A stretch of 64,000 bases of DNA from Silene latifolia (Eukaryota > Streptophyta > Magnoliopsida > Caryophyllales > Caryophyllaceae): assembly GCF_048544455.1 (NCBI RefSeq), contig NC_133532.1, positions 16,494,948-16,558,947 on the forward strand, in the 5' to 3' direction. The position numbers and the translations under genes are program-made. Under the pieces are notes generated by a model. That model ran no database searches. It was not told where the DNA came from and worked only from the letters and a program-made list of their open reading frames with translations. Shown here piece by piece: positions 38,596 to 50,509 of the stretch. Positions within the stretch are counted from its first letter, which is position 1, and every line of letters starts with the position of its first letter.

Positions 38596-39578
38596 CAGTC
38601 TGGATCACCTGTCCCATAAGTTTGTCCCACTTCCTGTCCCATCCACAAAAAACTGACATGTGGCATAAAATAAAACAAAAAGGACAAACATCACGTGCAT
38701 ATTTTTCATTCATCTTCTTCCCCCTCTCAACCAAACTTAACTCCCTGCCTCATAAGTCATAATCCAGATAACCAACTCCATTATGATATCAACACTCCAT
38801 CATCAATATTATCAACACTCCATCATCAATATTGCTCACCTCATCTCACAAATCAAACACCACGCACGAACTCGAAATCAAAACCAGTATTGCTTGAAGC
38901 AACAACCACCACATTCTCTGCCTCCTCACCCTAATTCATTAGAAGCAGCCCGTAATTGAGCTCATTCAAGGTTCGATTCCGGCCCCGAAATCAACCACCT
39001 CTTTCGCACCAACCACTTCGAGCGCCAAAAGCTGTTCTCGCTCACAGCCACCGCTGTGCCACCGGAATCAGATTTATCAGAACCGCTTCTACCCATCTGG
39101 AGCCTAACACCAAACTCACTCCGCAACGCTACCTGCATTTTTGCGCAGCCACCAATCGTAGCCATTGAACCATTTTTACCCCTCTACTGCAATAAACTAG
39201 ACCATTTTTATCTTTAGTTAATTCTCGTTTTTACTACGATTCTTCGTCTATATGCAGAATAGAAGAGTACCATAAAAATAGAAAACTGAGCTTCGAAGGT
39301 ACCTGTCCTCCTTCAACACCACACCACTCTTACCAAGTATTTTGTAGAAAACAAAGATTGTCTTTAAGAGGAGATCTGCCAAAATTTTTTATATATCTTT
39401 TGATTATTATGATTTTGATTTTAAATATTCATGAGAGAGGGGGAAGAAGATGGAGTGCAGATGAATGAAAAATATGCACGTGATGTTTGTCCTTTTTGTT
39501 TTATTTTATGCCACATGTCAGATTTTTGTGGATGGGACAGAAAGTGGGACAAATTTATGGGACAGGTGATTCGGACTG
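38596..39578. mobile_element. Non-autonomous MULE with long terminal inverted repeats
   Basis: 983 bp with a perfect 9-bp duplication TGTTTCAAG (38587-38595 and 39579-39587). Terminal inverted repeats are about 140 bp long: CAGTCTGGATCACCTGTCCC on the left, CAGTCCGAATCACCTGTCCC from the right, continuing through CATGTGGCATAAAATAAAAC and CATCACGTGCATATTTTTC. The interior (38740-39425) is C-rich with a doubled ATCAACACTCCATCATCAAT. A 70-residue ORF at 38956-39168 has no recognisable family. No transposase, so it depends on a MULE elsewhere. Confidence 0.88.
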
Positions 39579-40861
39579 TGTTTCAAGAGAGCATACAAGA
39601 GATATGCTCGAGAAATATTAAGGCTTGCAATCTTATCAAGACAAGAAGTAGGATTCAAATCGTTTGTTCTTATTGGGGACAAATGAATCTTTTATGATTC
39701 TCCAAATTTTTTCCAAATTAAAGTGGACAAATTTGGTGGTTTACATCAGAGTTTGCAGAGCATGGCAACTATGATAAAAAGTTCGGATTTTTGGTGTAAT
39801 AAGTTTAAATTAACAAAGCGCTTATCTTGAAAAAGGATTCAGCGTCCAAAGATTTAGTTACAAATAACCTCTGAACACCCCCGGGGGGTGGGGTTTAGCA
39901 CTCAATTTAGTGATGAGGAGAATGCCGAGGCCTCGGATGATGATAATGATGACTTGGATGGCAACCAAGATTCGACTCACTAGACCCGTCCCTTCTCCCA
40001 AACAAATCTGCCTAACCTTTTGCTTCCTACCCGTTGTCCCGACCCCCCTCATATCTAATTTGGTGGTGTATTAATTAAACTTTGAATTAGCCGTACTGAA
40101 CTTGCTGTTTAAATGTTTGTTTGGACCTAGTTTATAATGTTGACCTTGTCATTTTGTTGCACATTTGATTGTTTTTTATGTGACGTAATATGCATGTTTA
40201 CTCTGTGTCCGGGGATAGCCTCTTATCGGTTTGATGATGTCAAGAGGGAGAAAAGAGAAATTCATGTTCTTATTACTTGCTCATTGATTAATCTCTTATT
40301 TTGTGGTAGCCTAAGTATGATAGTAATTTTTGCTCTAAGATTTGTTATGTCTCATAAGTTTAACTTACTACTTCTTCTATCTTCATGATTTTTTGGACTA
40401 ACCATTTGAGGGGGAACTCATTAGGAACATTCATTTTATGAGGCTTGTCATCATTAAAAGGAGAATTTGTTAGAACATATTTTTTGATGATGACATGCCT
40501 ATTTTAATTGTGTTTCAAAGTGTTTCATTTCAGGATTAAGCCCACTTCCCCAATCAAAAATTAATCAATGTTCAAAGTCAAGAAGCGTTGATGAAGCTAC
40601 CCAAGACTTGTGTTGTAATAGAGTCACTTATGTAAGGGTAAGAGAGTATGGTACTAAGCAATAATTATAAGCAACTATCTACTTACTGAGGCAATAGTAA
40701 GCAAGATTGTTGTTCAATAACGGTCTGCTTATTGAGGCAACAGTAAGCAAGACTGTTGCTCTAGCTCGTATCACTTGAAGAAAGTCTTTGGTTTCAAAAA
40801 TACTCAAACCTTCAAATACAAACTTCTATTTCTGAAATGTTCATTTCTGATATTTGAATTT

Positions 40862-41578
40862 TGTTTTGGTAAACATTTACCGGTTCCGAATTAATTATGT
40901 GAGTGATAGTGATTAATCTAATGCCAATTACGGTTTGGATGCAATAATGACAATGAACGAAGAAAAGACAAAAATGAAAGAAAATGACACGGAGGATTTT
41001 TGGTGACGCGGAAAACCCGGTGTGGGAACAACCGCGGGGGGAGTCGGAATCCCACCAACTTTGCACTATAATCGAGGTTGAATACGCAAGTAAGAAAATA
41101 CAATGATTATTTTCGTTAACGAATTATTGCCAAGTGTAGACGGGAATTTTGAGAAGTGTTGTGTTGTTCTTGCTGAAGTTCGGATGCCCCCTTGAATGTG
41201 AGATGATCCCCCTTTTTATAGTTGTTGGTGCTAGGTTAAATTTTGTGAACTCCTTCCCTGCTTCTGCTCCTGGAATTTTGGGTTGTTACCATGAAAATAG
41301 GTGGTAGTTGTTGAAATAGTCAAGGCCCACTCTTTCCTTTTTGCACGTGAGTTATTAACACAATTATGTGTTTTGCTATCCTGATTTTGTGGCCTTCAAT
41401 TTGCCAAGGTGTGTTTGTTTGCTTTTTAATCCATGGTCCACACTTTGCCACCTCATCAATCCCTTCTTTCTTTTATCATCCAATAGCTGTGTGCCACGTC
41501 ACCAACTCTTTGCCATCATTTCTGCCAGTGAAATGGTGCCACGTCACGGGTGATAAAACTCAATTTTTATCCCTAACA
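40862..41578 (-). repeat. 3' LTR of the Retand-like element
   Basis: 717 bp; 3' LTR in the coding orientation. ORFs inside it occur again at 46408-47140 and are not genes. Confidence 0.92.
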
Positions 41579-41681
41579 ATTGCCCCCAATTTTCCTTCTC
41601 AGCATCAAGATGAGGTGGGAAATTAGTCTTTCTGGTTCTGGATGTTATGTCGTCTGATATGTAGCTCTACTTCTGCTTTAT

Positions 41682-42101
41682 TTGCGATCGCGCCGATTGA
41701 CTTGTTGTCTTCTTCTTTGTTGTTTCTTGACTTCTCACCTTCTTCCAGGATCTGCTAAGCCTAAGGCTACACTTGCTGCGGTTCTGGCTCTGAGGGAGAA
41801 GAAACGTGCTGAAGATGCCTCCAAGTCAGCCGAGAAGAGAAAAGTTGGCCCTGCCTCTGCTTCTGGTATCCGTGCAAAAAAGAGATCTGCCTCTGGTTCA
41901 ACCAAGGAGCAAGTTCCCATTGAGGTCACTCCTCTTGCTACGAAGCCTTTTATTCCTGGATATGTCCCACCTCGTGGCTTTACCTCTGCTTCTACGCGCC
42001 CCGCTTCGAATCCTACCCCGCTTCGAGTCCAACCACGCTTCGAGTCTCCGTCTCGGGTCCCTCCGCTCCGGGGTCCCTCCAAAGTAGGACTCGATTCCTA
42101 G
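41682..42101 (+). CDS. Opposite-strand ORF of the Retand-like element
   Basis: 139-residue ORF on the strand opposite to gag, near the 3' LTR. Lysine/alanine-rich start (ALREKKRAEDASKSAEKRK), then proline/serine-rich (PGYVPPRGFTSASTRP). No enzymatic motif. Tat-lineage elements such as Retand are known to carry an antisense ORF here; this is a relic of one or a chance reading. Confidence 0.45.
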   Translation: MRSRRLTCCLLLCCFLTSHLLPGSAKPKATLAAVLALREKKRAEDASKSAEKRKVGPASASGIRAKKRSASGSTKEQVPIEVTPLATKPFIPGYVPPRGFTSASTRPASNPTPLRVQPRFESPSRVPPLRGPSKVGLDS

Positions 42102-43374
42102 GAGATTTTGGTGGTCGAGATCTACACGTGACTCGAGTCCGCTTGGTGGGATCTTTGTTTTTCGCTCCTAGGTCCGCCGAGAAGAGAAAGGCGGATCCGG
42201 TTTCGCATATGGATCCGGCGCGGAAAAGAGGGCCTACTCCCGATTTGGCCACATAGTCCTGTTCTCATTGAGATTACTTCAATTGCAACCATGCCCCCAA
42301 TCAGGCTGCTCCACCATTTGGTGTGTTTTCGCTTTTGGAAATGCTTCATTTCGGATATACTCGGCATCTTGTTCTCCGCCGCTAAGTTTCCTGGAGCTTT
42401 TGGCAAGTTGATTCTCGAGAGATTTAAGTTTCTATTATGTTGAGGGTCGCACTTTTGATGCTGAGATTCGTCTCTCACAGGCTCTGGATACTGAAGCTTC
42501 TCTAGTCTTCAAGGTGCAGGTGCTGGAATTTGGAAGCAAAAGAGAGAAAGCTGGTCCGCAGAATTTCCGTGGGTCCGAACACGGACGTGCTATCCGGTCC
42601 GGGGGGAAAGTGCTTCGTTGACGCGCCGATCGAGTGACTTCTGCTGCTCCTGGTATTCGAACTACTGTCTCTGAGTTTGTTCCTGTTTCTGGGTCTAACT
42701 CTGCATCTGGATCCCACGCTGCTGGTGAATGATGGATCCGGCTCATGGATGCTAGGTCCAGCCTCCTCCTTAGTCTATTGTTCTGCGTCTGGTTGGCATA
42801 GGTGCTTCTGGTGCTGAGAACCTCTGTCAAAACTTGCCTACGCAGTTTATATGCAGCTGGTACCTGAGAAATGTTAGTAATGCAACCTAGGTGTATGCGA
42901 TGACCTTCTAATGCATGATCTAGCGATCTAACCAATGTAGACACGTTATGAACTTATATGTCGGGAATGCAATGTTTATCAATGTGTCGTGAGAATGATC
43001 ACGTTTGAGTGTGCGTTGTGAGTGTCGCAGGTGGTCTATCGTTTGCTTTGTATCTTGCCGTTTCTGGCGTACTTTTGATTTGTGCATGCACGTCGGTTGT
43101 TTGGCCATCGCTGTTTGGATGCTGGCTAAGGGGTCTAGTATGCCCACTCGTTCAGAGGAGCCAGGCTTGCGTGGGTGCTAATGCATCGCGGGAGGCTGGT
43201 TGTCCCGGTTGTACGTGCTTAGCCACGGACACACGCCTTCTGTAGTGAATACAGACTCTGCCAGATTAGTTTGCGTTTTATTCGCTTGGCCATTTATTTG
43301 AAAGATATTTATAAAAAAGGAACTTCTTCACTTAAAATATTAAAGTGGTTTACTAACTTGAAAAACTTTCAGAA

Positions 43375-43610
43375 TCAGAAAATATCAGGGTCAGAATACA
43401 TGTAGGGTCTTTTCAGAACCAGAAAATGTTGAGATTGAAATACGTGCAGGAAATTTTCAGAACCAGAAAATGTTGAACTTAAAATATATGCAGAACATTT
43501 TCAGAACCAGAAAATGTTGAACTTAAAATATATGCATAAAATTTTCAGAACCAGAAAATGTTAAATTCAGAATAGATGCAAAAAGTTTTCAGAACCATAA
43601 AAATATTGAG
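43375..43610. repeat. About 49-bp tandem repeat tract in the Retand-like element
   Basis: About five diverged copies of TTTTCAGAACCAGAAAATGT plus an A-rich linker (…AAAATATATGCA…). Retand-type elements are known for such amplified tandem repeats in their 3' untranslated part. Confidence 0.85.
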
Positions 43611-43979
43611 CAGAGAGAATATTCAAAGCAAAATCTAGAACCCGGTGAGTGTATCACGGTAGGTGAGTACCCGATTCTAACCATCCGGTGGTCGACATGT
43701 GCGTGCCTCCGACGGGCGTCACACCTTTTTGCAAATTCTACGGCGACTTTGCGCACGTGAGGCTAAAAGTATCTCTACCTCGCACTTTATTGGAAGGCTC
43801 GCCCCTGCATGGTTTCCACATTCTCCACTTTGTGGAGAGCATGCAAAATAACTGAGACTCTTCCCGATCCGGGCATCCGAGGTAGGGTCCAACGAGGGAT
43901 TTCCTCCTTTTTATCTCTGGTTGGCGGTGTCATTCTGCGGCCCGGTCCAGTACGGTTTCCTCCAACTGGAGTATCTTCT

Positions 43980-44766
43980 TCACTCGGTGGTGCCGCACAA
44001 CACTCGCTTCTCGCTTGATTTTAATATCGGCTCCAAAGACGTGGACAATTGGTATTGTGGAGATGGCTTCGCTTTGAAGGTTGCCCCCAAGGTGGCTAGC
44101 ACATCCGCTTCTCGCGTTCGGTCTCCGGGGATTTGTTTGATGTTGAACTTGGCAAATCGAGGGTCAATTCCTTTGCTATATCTAGGTATGCCATCATCCC
44201 CGGAGGTGTCCGATTTTCGGATCCGAGCTAGCTTCGGACCCAGGATCAAGGCCTCATATTTCGCTTCGTTGTTTGTGGCCTTGAATTCACATCGTATAGC
44301 TTTGACTATGAAATCTCCCTGGGGTGATTTGAGGACCAATCCTACTCCTGCACCTCTTGCGTTTGGAGGCTTCTTCCACATGTAGCTCCCACACTTGTTC
44401 TCCTTTGTCTTCCTCCGCATTCGAATGTCTGCTTTACGGGTCCTGGTCCTGCAGAAGCAGAGACTTAATGACGTAGTGTCTTTGGATGTTGTGACCCCTC
44501 CCGCTCTCGTACTAGCACCGCACTTGCCGCCGCTTCCGTGGATCGGCGATGCGGGAATAACGGTTCCCCAGCTCGGCTTTGTTAGGAGTGACGGGGTCTT
44601 TGAGATAATGTTTCAATTCCTTAAATGCTTTTCTCATGTTCCTTTGTCCACTCAAATATTTGAATCTTCTCTTGGGGGTAGGTCTGTGTCGTCCTTCCTT
44701 TCGTGCTTCCGGACACCTTATTCTCGCCTCTTTGTAGGGTCCTGGTCTTTCGCTCCTCTTTTCCAC
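43980..44766 (-). mobile_element. RT thumb scrap and RNase H region of the Retand-like element
   Basis: Around 44512-44766 the words RNMRKAFKELKHYL resemble the end of a gypsy reverse transcriptase. 43980-44420 reads GAGVGLVLKSPQGD and FKATNNEAKYEAL, the extra (archaeal-type) RNase H that marks the Tat lineage. Fossil, broken. Confidence 0.75.
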
Positions 44767-46375
44767 AGGGCTTTCGGATACCGGTTCGAATCGTAAATGT
44801 CTCTTATGGGTGCAGAGTCTTCCTCTAGCCTCATGACAGCAATCGCCTTTGATTGTACCTCCTCAAAGGAAGTGCATGGATGCATGGTCAGGTCTTTGTA
44901 TAGATCTGAATCCTGGTGCAGTCCTTGGCGGAAGGCTTGTATAGCGGTTGCTATATCGCACCTCGGAATTGCCACTTTCTCTTTGTTGAACCTGTTCAAG
45001 TAATCACGGGTAGACTCTTCAAACCCTTGCACTATCCGGTAGAGGTCACTGATGCCTTCTCGGCTTTCTGCGCCGCGGCTTCTGGTTGAATGCATTAACT
45101 AGGTCGTGAAGTTAGCTATACTCTTGTTGGGCGGTGCCGACGAACCACGCGCAGGTCGCTCCGGACAAAGTGGACCCAAATCCTTTGCACATACAAGCTT
45201 CCTTCACAGATCCAGTTGCGGTTATCACCATCATTTTTTGCTTGTAGTGGTTGATATGGTCGAGTGGATCTGTGGTTCCGTCGTAGAGCGTCATAGCTGG
45301 CGGTACACATCCTTTAGGAACACCGACGAGGGCTATGTCGTCCACGAAAGGTGAGTCTGCGTAGCTGTTGTCGGCCGCTTTCTCCAACGGACGGGCTACG
45401 CCGGTATCCAGACATCGGCTCCCTCGGCTCCCGGTACCGCTTTGCTCCGGCCGAGTTACCCGCTCCGAAAAGAGGGTTAGAAACAGGCAGGAAGGAACCA
45501 GCAGGTGTACCTCCTAGCCAGGGCACTCCAGAAAATTGGCCTGGTGCTAGATGACTGGTTACTGGTGTTGCACTGATTATGGATCCAGGCTGCCATCCTG
45601 GTGTCTGCTGCAGTCCTCCGATCCAGACTCCACTGGTGAACTGGCTGCAGGATGGACCTGCTGCGTTGATGACAGGTCCAGACTGCGATCCTGACGTCTG
45701 GTGTGCGGGGATACCTGTAAAAGACGGAAGGTCAGATCCTGAAGGGGTGCTAAACAAAGCATTACCTGATGTCTGCTGCACGCTGGACGGGTTATCAAAT
45801 GATAGGCATCCCAATCCTATGAGCTCAATTGGTTCACTGGATGCTACTCCTGCAAGGTCTAGTCTGGTGACTAGTTCTGATGGAATTGGTCGACGTGATC
45901 CTCCACCGGTCGGGTTCGAGCCTCAGTCTTTGGTCTTTGGTTTGGCCGGATTTCTTGTCACGATCTGAGCAATCAGGTTCTGGTTGTCTTTCCTCAGATC
46001 CTCAACGGCCTGACGCAGAGTGTCCATCCCCTGAATCATCACCTGCATTGGGTCAAGCACTGGAGGTCCTCTGCTTCTGAGAACTTCTGCACCTGATCCC
46101 TCCTGGGTCGGGGCTCCGGACGCAGCTTCACCTCTGCTGGGGCTGCTTTCCCTGCTGGATCTGGGCTGGCTGGGCGCGCCTGCTTCCTTTGGTACCTGTG
46201 GCGGTTTCAGAGGTAGAGGCGGAAGCATGGTTCTGGATGACATGCTGACGGAAACCATCTGGCTGGATGCTGGAGGAGCGCTCACTGATCCTGCAGACGC
46301 AGGAGAAGGTCCTGCTCCAGAGGAAAAGGCTGATATGCTCTGGCTGCTGGAAGGATTCTGGCTAGTTCCAGACAT
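44718..46375 (-). mobile_element. gag region of the Retand-like element
   Basis: The N-terminal part is serine/proline-rich (46375 downwards, SAPPASSQMVS and similar). The capsid-type part lies around 44718-45387 with PFVDDIALVGVPKG, LYDGTTDPLDHINHYKQKM and DLYRIVQGFEESTRDYLNRF. These words are typical of plant Tat-lineage gag. Fossil, broken. Confidence 0.8.
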
Positions 46376-46448
46376 TGTGACGGCTGGTTCGGTCTTGCGA
46401 GATTTGGCTATAGAAAATGATCACTATGCCCCACGGTGGGCGCCAAAT

Positions 46449-47165
46449 TGTTTTGGTAAAAATTTACCGGTTCCGAATTAATTATGTGAGTGATAGTGAT
46501 TAATCTAATGCCAATTACGGTTTGGATGCAATAATGACAATGAACGAAGAAAAGACAAAAATGAAAGAAAATGACACGAAGGATTTTTGGTGACGCGGAA
46601 AACCCGGTGTGGGAACAACCGCGGGGGGAGTCGGAATCCCACCAACTTTGCACTATAATCGAGGTTGAATACGCAAGTAAGAAAATACAATGATTATTTT
46701 CGTTAACGAATTATTGCCAAGTGTAGACGGGAATTTTGAGAAGTGTTGTGTTGTTCTTGCTGAAGTTCGGATGCCCCCTTGAATGTGAGATGATCCCCCT
46801 TTTTATAGTTGTTGGTGCTAGGTTAAATTTTGTGAACTCCTTCCCTGCTTCTGCTCCTGGAATTTTGGGTTGTTACCATGAAAATAGGTGGTAGTTGTTG
46901 AAATAGTCAAGGCCCACTCTTTCCTTTTTGCACGTGAGTTATTAACACAATTATGTGTTTTGCTATCCTGATTTTGTGGCCTTCAATTTGCCAAGGTGTG
47001 TTTGTTTGCTTTTTAATCCATGGTCCACACTTTGCCACCTCATCAATCCCTTCTTTCTTTTATCATCCAATAGCTGTGTGCCACGTCACCAACTCTTTGC
47101 CATCATTTCTGCCAGTGAAATGGTGCCACGTCACGGGTGATAAAACTCAATTTTTATCCCTAACA
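46449..47165 (-). repeat. 5' LTR of the Retand-like element
   Basis: 717 bp, nearly identical to 40862-41578. The primer-binding site follows at 46448 and below on the minus strand. Confidence 0.92.
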
Positions 47166-48248
47166 AATTTTATGAAATGTTTTTTATTAAGAAAAGAATA
47201 TTTCAATGGTATCTTTCAAAAGATTTTTTCTCAAATTGGCAATTCATTTTATCATAGCTTTTGGAAAGAAGAAGTTGTTTCTTTCCAAAACTGATTGATT
47301 TTCTAAAATGTCCTCACTTGGTTGTCAACCTTGCTTTGTGACTAATTTACAAAGATCGTTTGAGATAATAACAAAGTTTCTTTTCTTCTTTCACCTTTGG
47401 AAGAATGTTCCCTCTTATGCAAACTTGGAATGGTCAAATTGTCAAAATATTTGTTCTCTACTAATTGGTTTGACCATCAAAACCCTAGTTTGCTTCTCTA
47501 TAAAAGGAGCACTCCCCTCATTCATTTTCAAGACTTTTTTCTGAGAATTTCAAAGTATTTTGCAAAATTATTTCAAGTGACAACAGTCTTCGCTACCGTT
47601 GCCTTAAGTATCATGTTCTCTTACCTAGAATCATTTGATCAATAAGTTGTCCTTATCAATTCTTATTGAATCAGTTTGAGGAAACTTGATCTTGTAAACA
47701 TTCTAAGTTAGAGTGTCGAGTTATTAGACGAGTAGTCTTAGAACTCTTGTTGCAACCGGAGTAGGTTGTTGGTCCTTTTTATTGTAAGGGTTTTAAGTAG
47801 TCAGAGTAGATCACTTAACTAATCAATAAAAGGAAGATTGGACGTAGGCCCTTAGAGTGTTGGCCGAACCGATTCAAAAACATCGTGTTGATCTCTCGTT
47901 ACTTTTAATTCCGCTGCATTTATTTTACTCGTATTTCATTTGTGTTTTCCTTTAACAACGGTTTTGAATACTGTTGCTTTTGGTATGTAGCCTTAACCTC
48001 ATTTGCTAAGACAAACAAGCAACCGTTATCTTTCATTTCAGCAATTTCCTTCAACAATGGTGATACACACTTAATCATTCAATTTACTTGATGTATCCAT
48101 TTGTTCTTCATAATGTTAATCAATTTGCTTTAAAAAAATAAAAACTAAGTTGAAATTTTTCAAATAGTACCTAATTCACCCTCTCCTCCTCTTAGTTATT
48201 TAGAATCATAAACTCTTCAAAGTGTCGTGACTCATAACAGGTTGTAAT

Positions 48249-48665
48249 CAGGGGCGGATCCAGCCCAAAGGCTATATGGGCTGGAGTCCAACCTCATTTA
48301 TGGTAGAATACTTGTCCCCTATTCTTTTGATCGTGGGTTTGAAACCCAACTGATAGAAATTTCCAACTTTTTGGTTTGTATATACCTATCTTATTTTTAG
48401 AATGTATCCTTGCATTTCTTGCTATAGTAGTCACTTTATTTATTGCACAAAACTAAAGTAATTCTTAGTATAATGTCTCAAAAAAATCATAATTTAAAAT
48501 TATTGTTGTTTCAAATATCGCGAAAAATACGTTAAAATGAAGCAGTTTAGGGTAAACCATGTATAATTATCAATTCCAAGTCTTATATAGCATTTTAGAA
48601 AGAAAATTTTTTCGATGAGTAAATTTTTAATCCCAACGTAAATTTGAATCCTGGATCCGCCCCTG
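48249..48665. mobile_element. hAT MITE
   Basis: 417 bp with perfect 8-bp duplication gttgtaat (48241-48248, 48666-48673) and ends CAGGGGCGGATCCAG / CTGGATCCGCCCCTG in inverted orientation. AT-rich interior, no ORF. It lies directly after the copia LTR end. Confidence 0.9.
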
Positions 48666-48828
48666 GTTGTAATCTTGTAGGGTTAATGAATAGTCGTGGA
48701 ACCATGATTCTATTTCACCATATAAAGTGTATGTCTTTTGTGTTCGTTTCTGTTCTCTTCTGGTGTTGGCATAATGAAAATGTTGTGGTTGGGATGATTG
48801 TCATTTAACCTGGCTTTTAGTTCTGCAG

Positions 48829-49130
48829 TTGCACTACGATGTTGATGAGTCCTACAATCTTTCTGTCCCTGTCCTTGTTGCTGGGAACCGGAAGCCTGCC
48901 TATGCAAGCATTGAGATGAGACCGTGAGATACAAATATTTTTTACGACACTTGCATAGTTGCATTCTGTTTTCACATTATGTTTTCCGCTTTGGGGGATT
49001 CAGTTAGTTTTCCTCGATGAAGATGTTGTAACTTGTTACTCAGATCATTGAATTGACTGCTCTTTTTCCATTTAATGACCATGGTAATTTGCAGGCAAAC
49101 ACTGTATATGGAGCTTTATATGGACTACAG
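48829..49130 (+). pseudogene. Beta-hexosaminidase gene fragment (two exons)
   Basis: Exon 48829-48915 follows acceptor TTCTGCAG and reads LHYDVDESYNLSVPVL then KPAYASIE. Exon 49095-49130 follows TTTGCAG and reads ANTVYGALYGLQ before a GTAATT donor. Plant beta-N-acetylhexosaminidases (glycoside hydrolase 20, vacuole or apoplast) have VDESYxL..IEANTVYGALxGL(E/Q)TFSQL, with an intron at this place. The donor of the first exon reads GAG|ATGAGA where GTGAGA is expected, so it has probably mutated. No other hexosaminidase exons are seen nearby: a fragment of an N-terminal domain, not a working gene. Confidence 0.75.
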
Positions 49131-49271
49131 GTAATTAATTTTCCGTACAACGACATGACTCGTTTTTTGGTTACTAAACTTCAAGTGATGACTGCTTCAT
49201 GTGGTCTATCTTGTTAGTTTTTTTATGTGTTGATTATTTGTTAAATGTTAAATGTGGGCAAGGTTTTAGTA

Positions 49272-50160
49272 TGTTAGGGAGAGTTGGTTGTATGTCTATG
49301 AGATTTGTTTGAATGTTTTTTTTTTCATTAATCAAATGAAAGGATACAAAGTTATTTATACATTTTCTATGTCGGTGGAAACATACCTGCACACAAGCTT
49401 GGATTTCTCTAGATATTTAACCTCATGAAAATTCTAGACTAATCTTACTCTTAGACACTATGTGTTAGATTTTGCTTAGTGCTATAATCTAGATTTCTCT
49501 GGATTATTTCTAACACTCCCCCTAATCTGAGAAATATTGAATTTTTACTTGTCTAAACTTGGTATATTTCTCGTTGGGAGTACTCTTGCAAACGTGTCTG
49601 CTACTTGCTCCCCCGTCTTGCTGAATTGTAACTCGGTCTCTTGATCTTCCACCGGTTGTATAAAATGTTGTTTTCTCTTGATGTACTTTTAACTTTGAAA
49701 AACTGATCTTCTTGTAGTTGCAATATTTTGTTGTTGAGTAGCCTTTGGGAATGTGTCGAGTCTTGTATTTTTGAATTTGGCCATCTTCATCCCACTTGAT
49801 CTTGTATACTTGTTTCTGCGAGATAGCTTTTTTGTATTTTGGCTTGTCCACAAGCTCTCTTGTCTTTCCTTTTTCTTTTCTTTTTCCTTTCTCCACGACC
49901 TCTCGGCATTGTTCATCATCAGTGCTTTTTCGAAAGTTTGATAACTCTCGAGCTGTGAGTACCATGATAGCTTGGCCACAATCCAAGTCTTTTTGCGAAC
50001 TCGGAGTTTGTTTTTCTTGATATTGTCGATTTGGTAATTTTTGATTTTTTGAAGATGGGGTTAAAGGTTTTGGTTTTGGGTAGTTTGAAATATTTGATAT
50101 TTGAGGTGTTTGTTTTTGTGTAATTGATTTTTGTGCGTTTAAAGGCATTTCCATACTCTT
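49272..50160 (-). mobile_element. Copia-like LTR and 3' coding remnant
   Basis: A short LTR (49272-49515; TGTTAGGG..TTTCTAACA on the plus strand) with a purine tract (minus ATTAGGGGGAG) next to it. 49520-50160 carries scraps resembling the copia RNase H end (KTGEQVADTFARVLPTRN) and the start of the reverse transcriptase (YKIKWDEDGQIQKYK). The order is compressed and the copy is broken; the partner LTR was not found. Fossil, interrupting the gene-fragment region. Confidence 0.6.
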
Positions 50161-50509
50161 TTAAAAACCCAAAGTTGAGTTACTGTAGCTGTAACAGTGT
50201 TTATGAGTTTTTCTACCCATTCTGCCCCTTCCTTTGTTTTTAATTACTTGCGTGCCCTTTTTCTCGCCTCATCTGCACTAAACAGCTCATTCTCCCTCTT
50301 TTCCTCATCCTTCCTCTTTTCGTGTCCCACACTGTACGCATTCTCCATTTTTCAATCCTCTACTTTCTGAGGATCTTCTGCTAATTTCTTCATCTTTATA
50401 TCAATGAAGGCGAAATCGCCCTTTTTGTAGGAACCCTAACCCTAACCTAGCCAAAACAATCACCATAATTCCTCTTCCTCTTTCTAAAAAGCAGTTCGAA
50501 TCGACAACA

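Larger units (their letters stand above)
40862..47165 (-). mobile_element. Ty3/gypsy element, Tat/Retand-like, very young but incomplete
   Basis: 6.3-kb element coded on the minus strand and inserted in the copia LTR. Duplication aattt at 40857-40861 and 47166-47170. LTRs 40862-41578 and 46449-47165 are both 717 bp and I see only about two differences, so insertion is very recent (of the order of 100,000 years on usual plant LTR rates). A polypurine tract abuts the left LTR (minus GGGGGCAAT) and a TTTGGCGCCCACC primer site the right one. Recognisable parts: gag, a scrap of reverse transcriptase, RNase H, a tandem-repeat tract and an opposite-strand ORF. Protease, the reverse-transcriptase core and integrase are not seen; the coding parts are broken in several places, so it is non-autonomous. 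Confidence 0.9.
39850..48239 (+). mobile_element. SIRE/Maximus-like copia 3' end and LTR, split by a gypsy insertion
   Basis: Relic of a large copia element. 39850-40467 carries the 3' internal region, with an acidic stretch around 39915-39960 and the typical purine-rich AAAAGGAGAATT just before the LTR. The LTR starts TGTTAGAACATATTTTTTGATGATGAC at 40468 and ends CTCATAACA at 48239. Its two parts (40468-40861 and 47171-48239) total about 1.46 kb. The rest of the element and the other LTR are not in view. Fossil. Confidence 0.7.

Noticed and set aside
40812-41626. Several ORFs repeated at 46408-47140
   Set aside because: LTR copies of the Retand-like element; no conserved protein.
43375-43610. 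CRISPR-like spaced repeats
   Set aside because: Diverged tandem repeat inside a retrotransposon of a plant genome; linkers are related to each other, not unique spacers.
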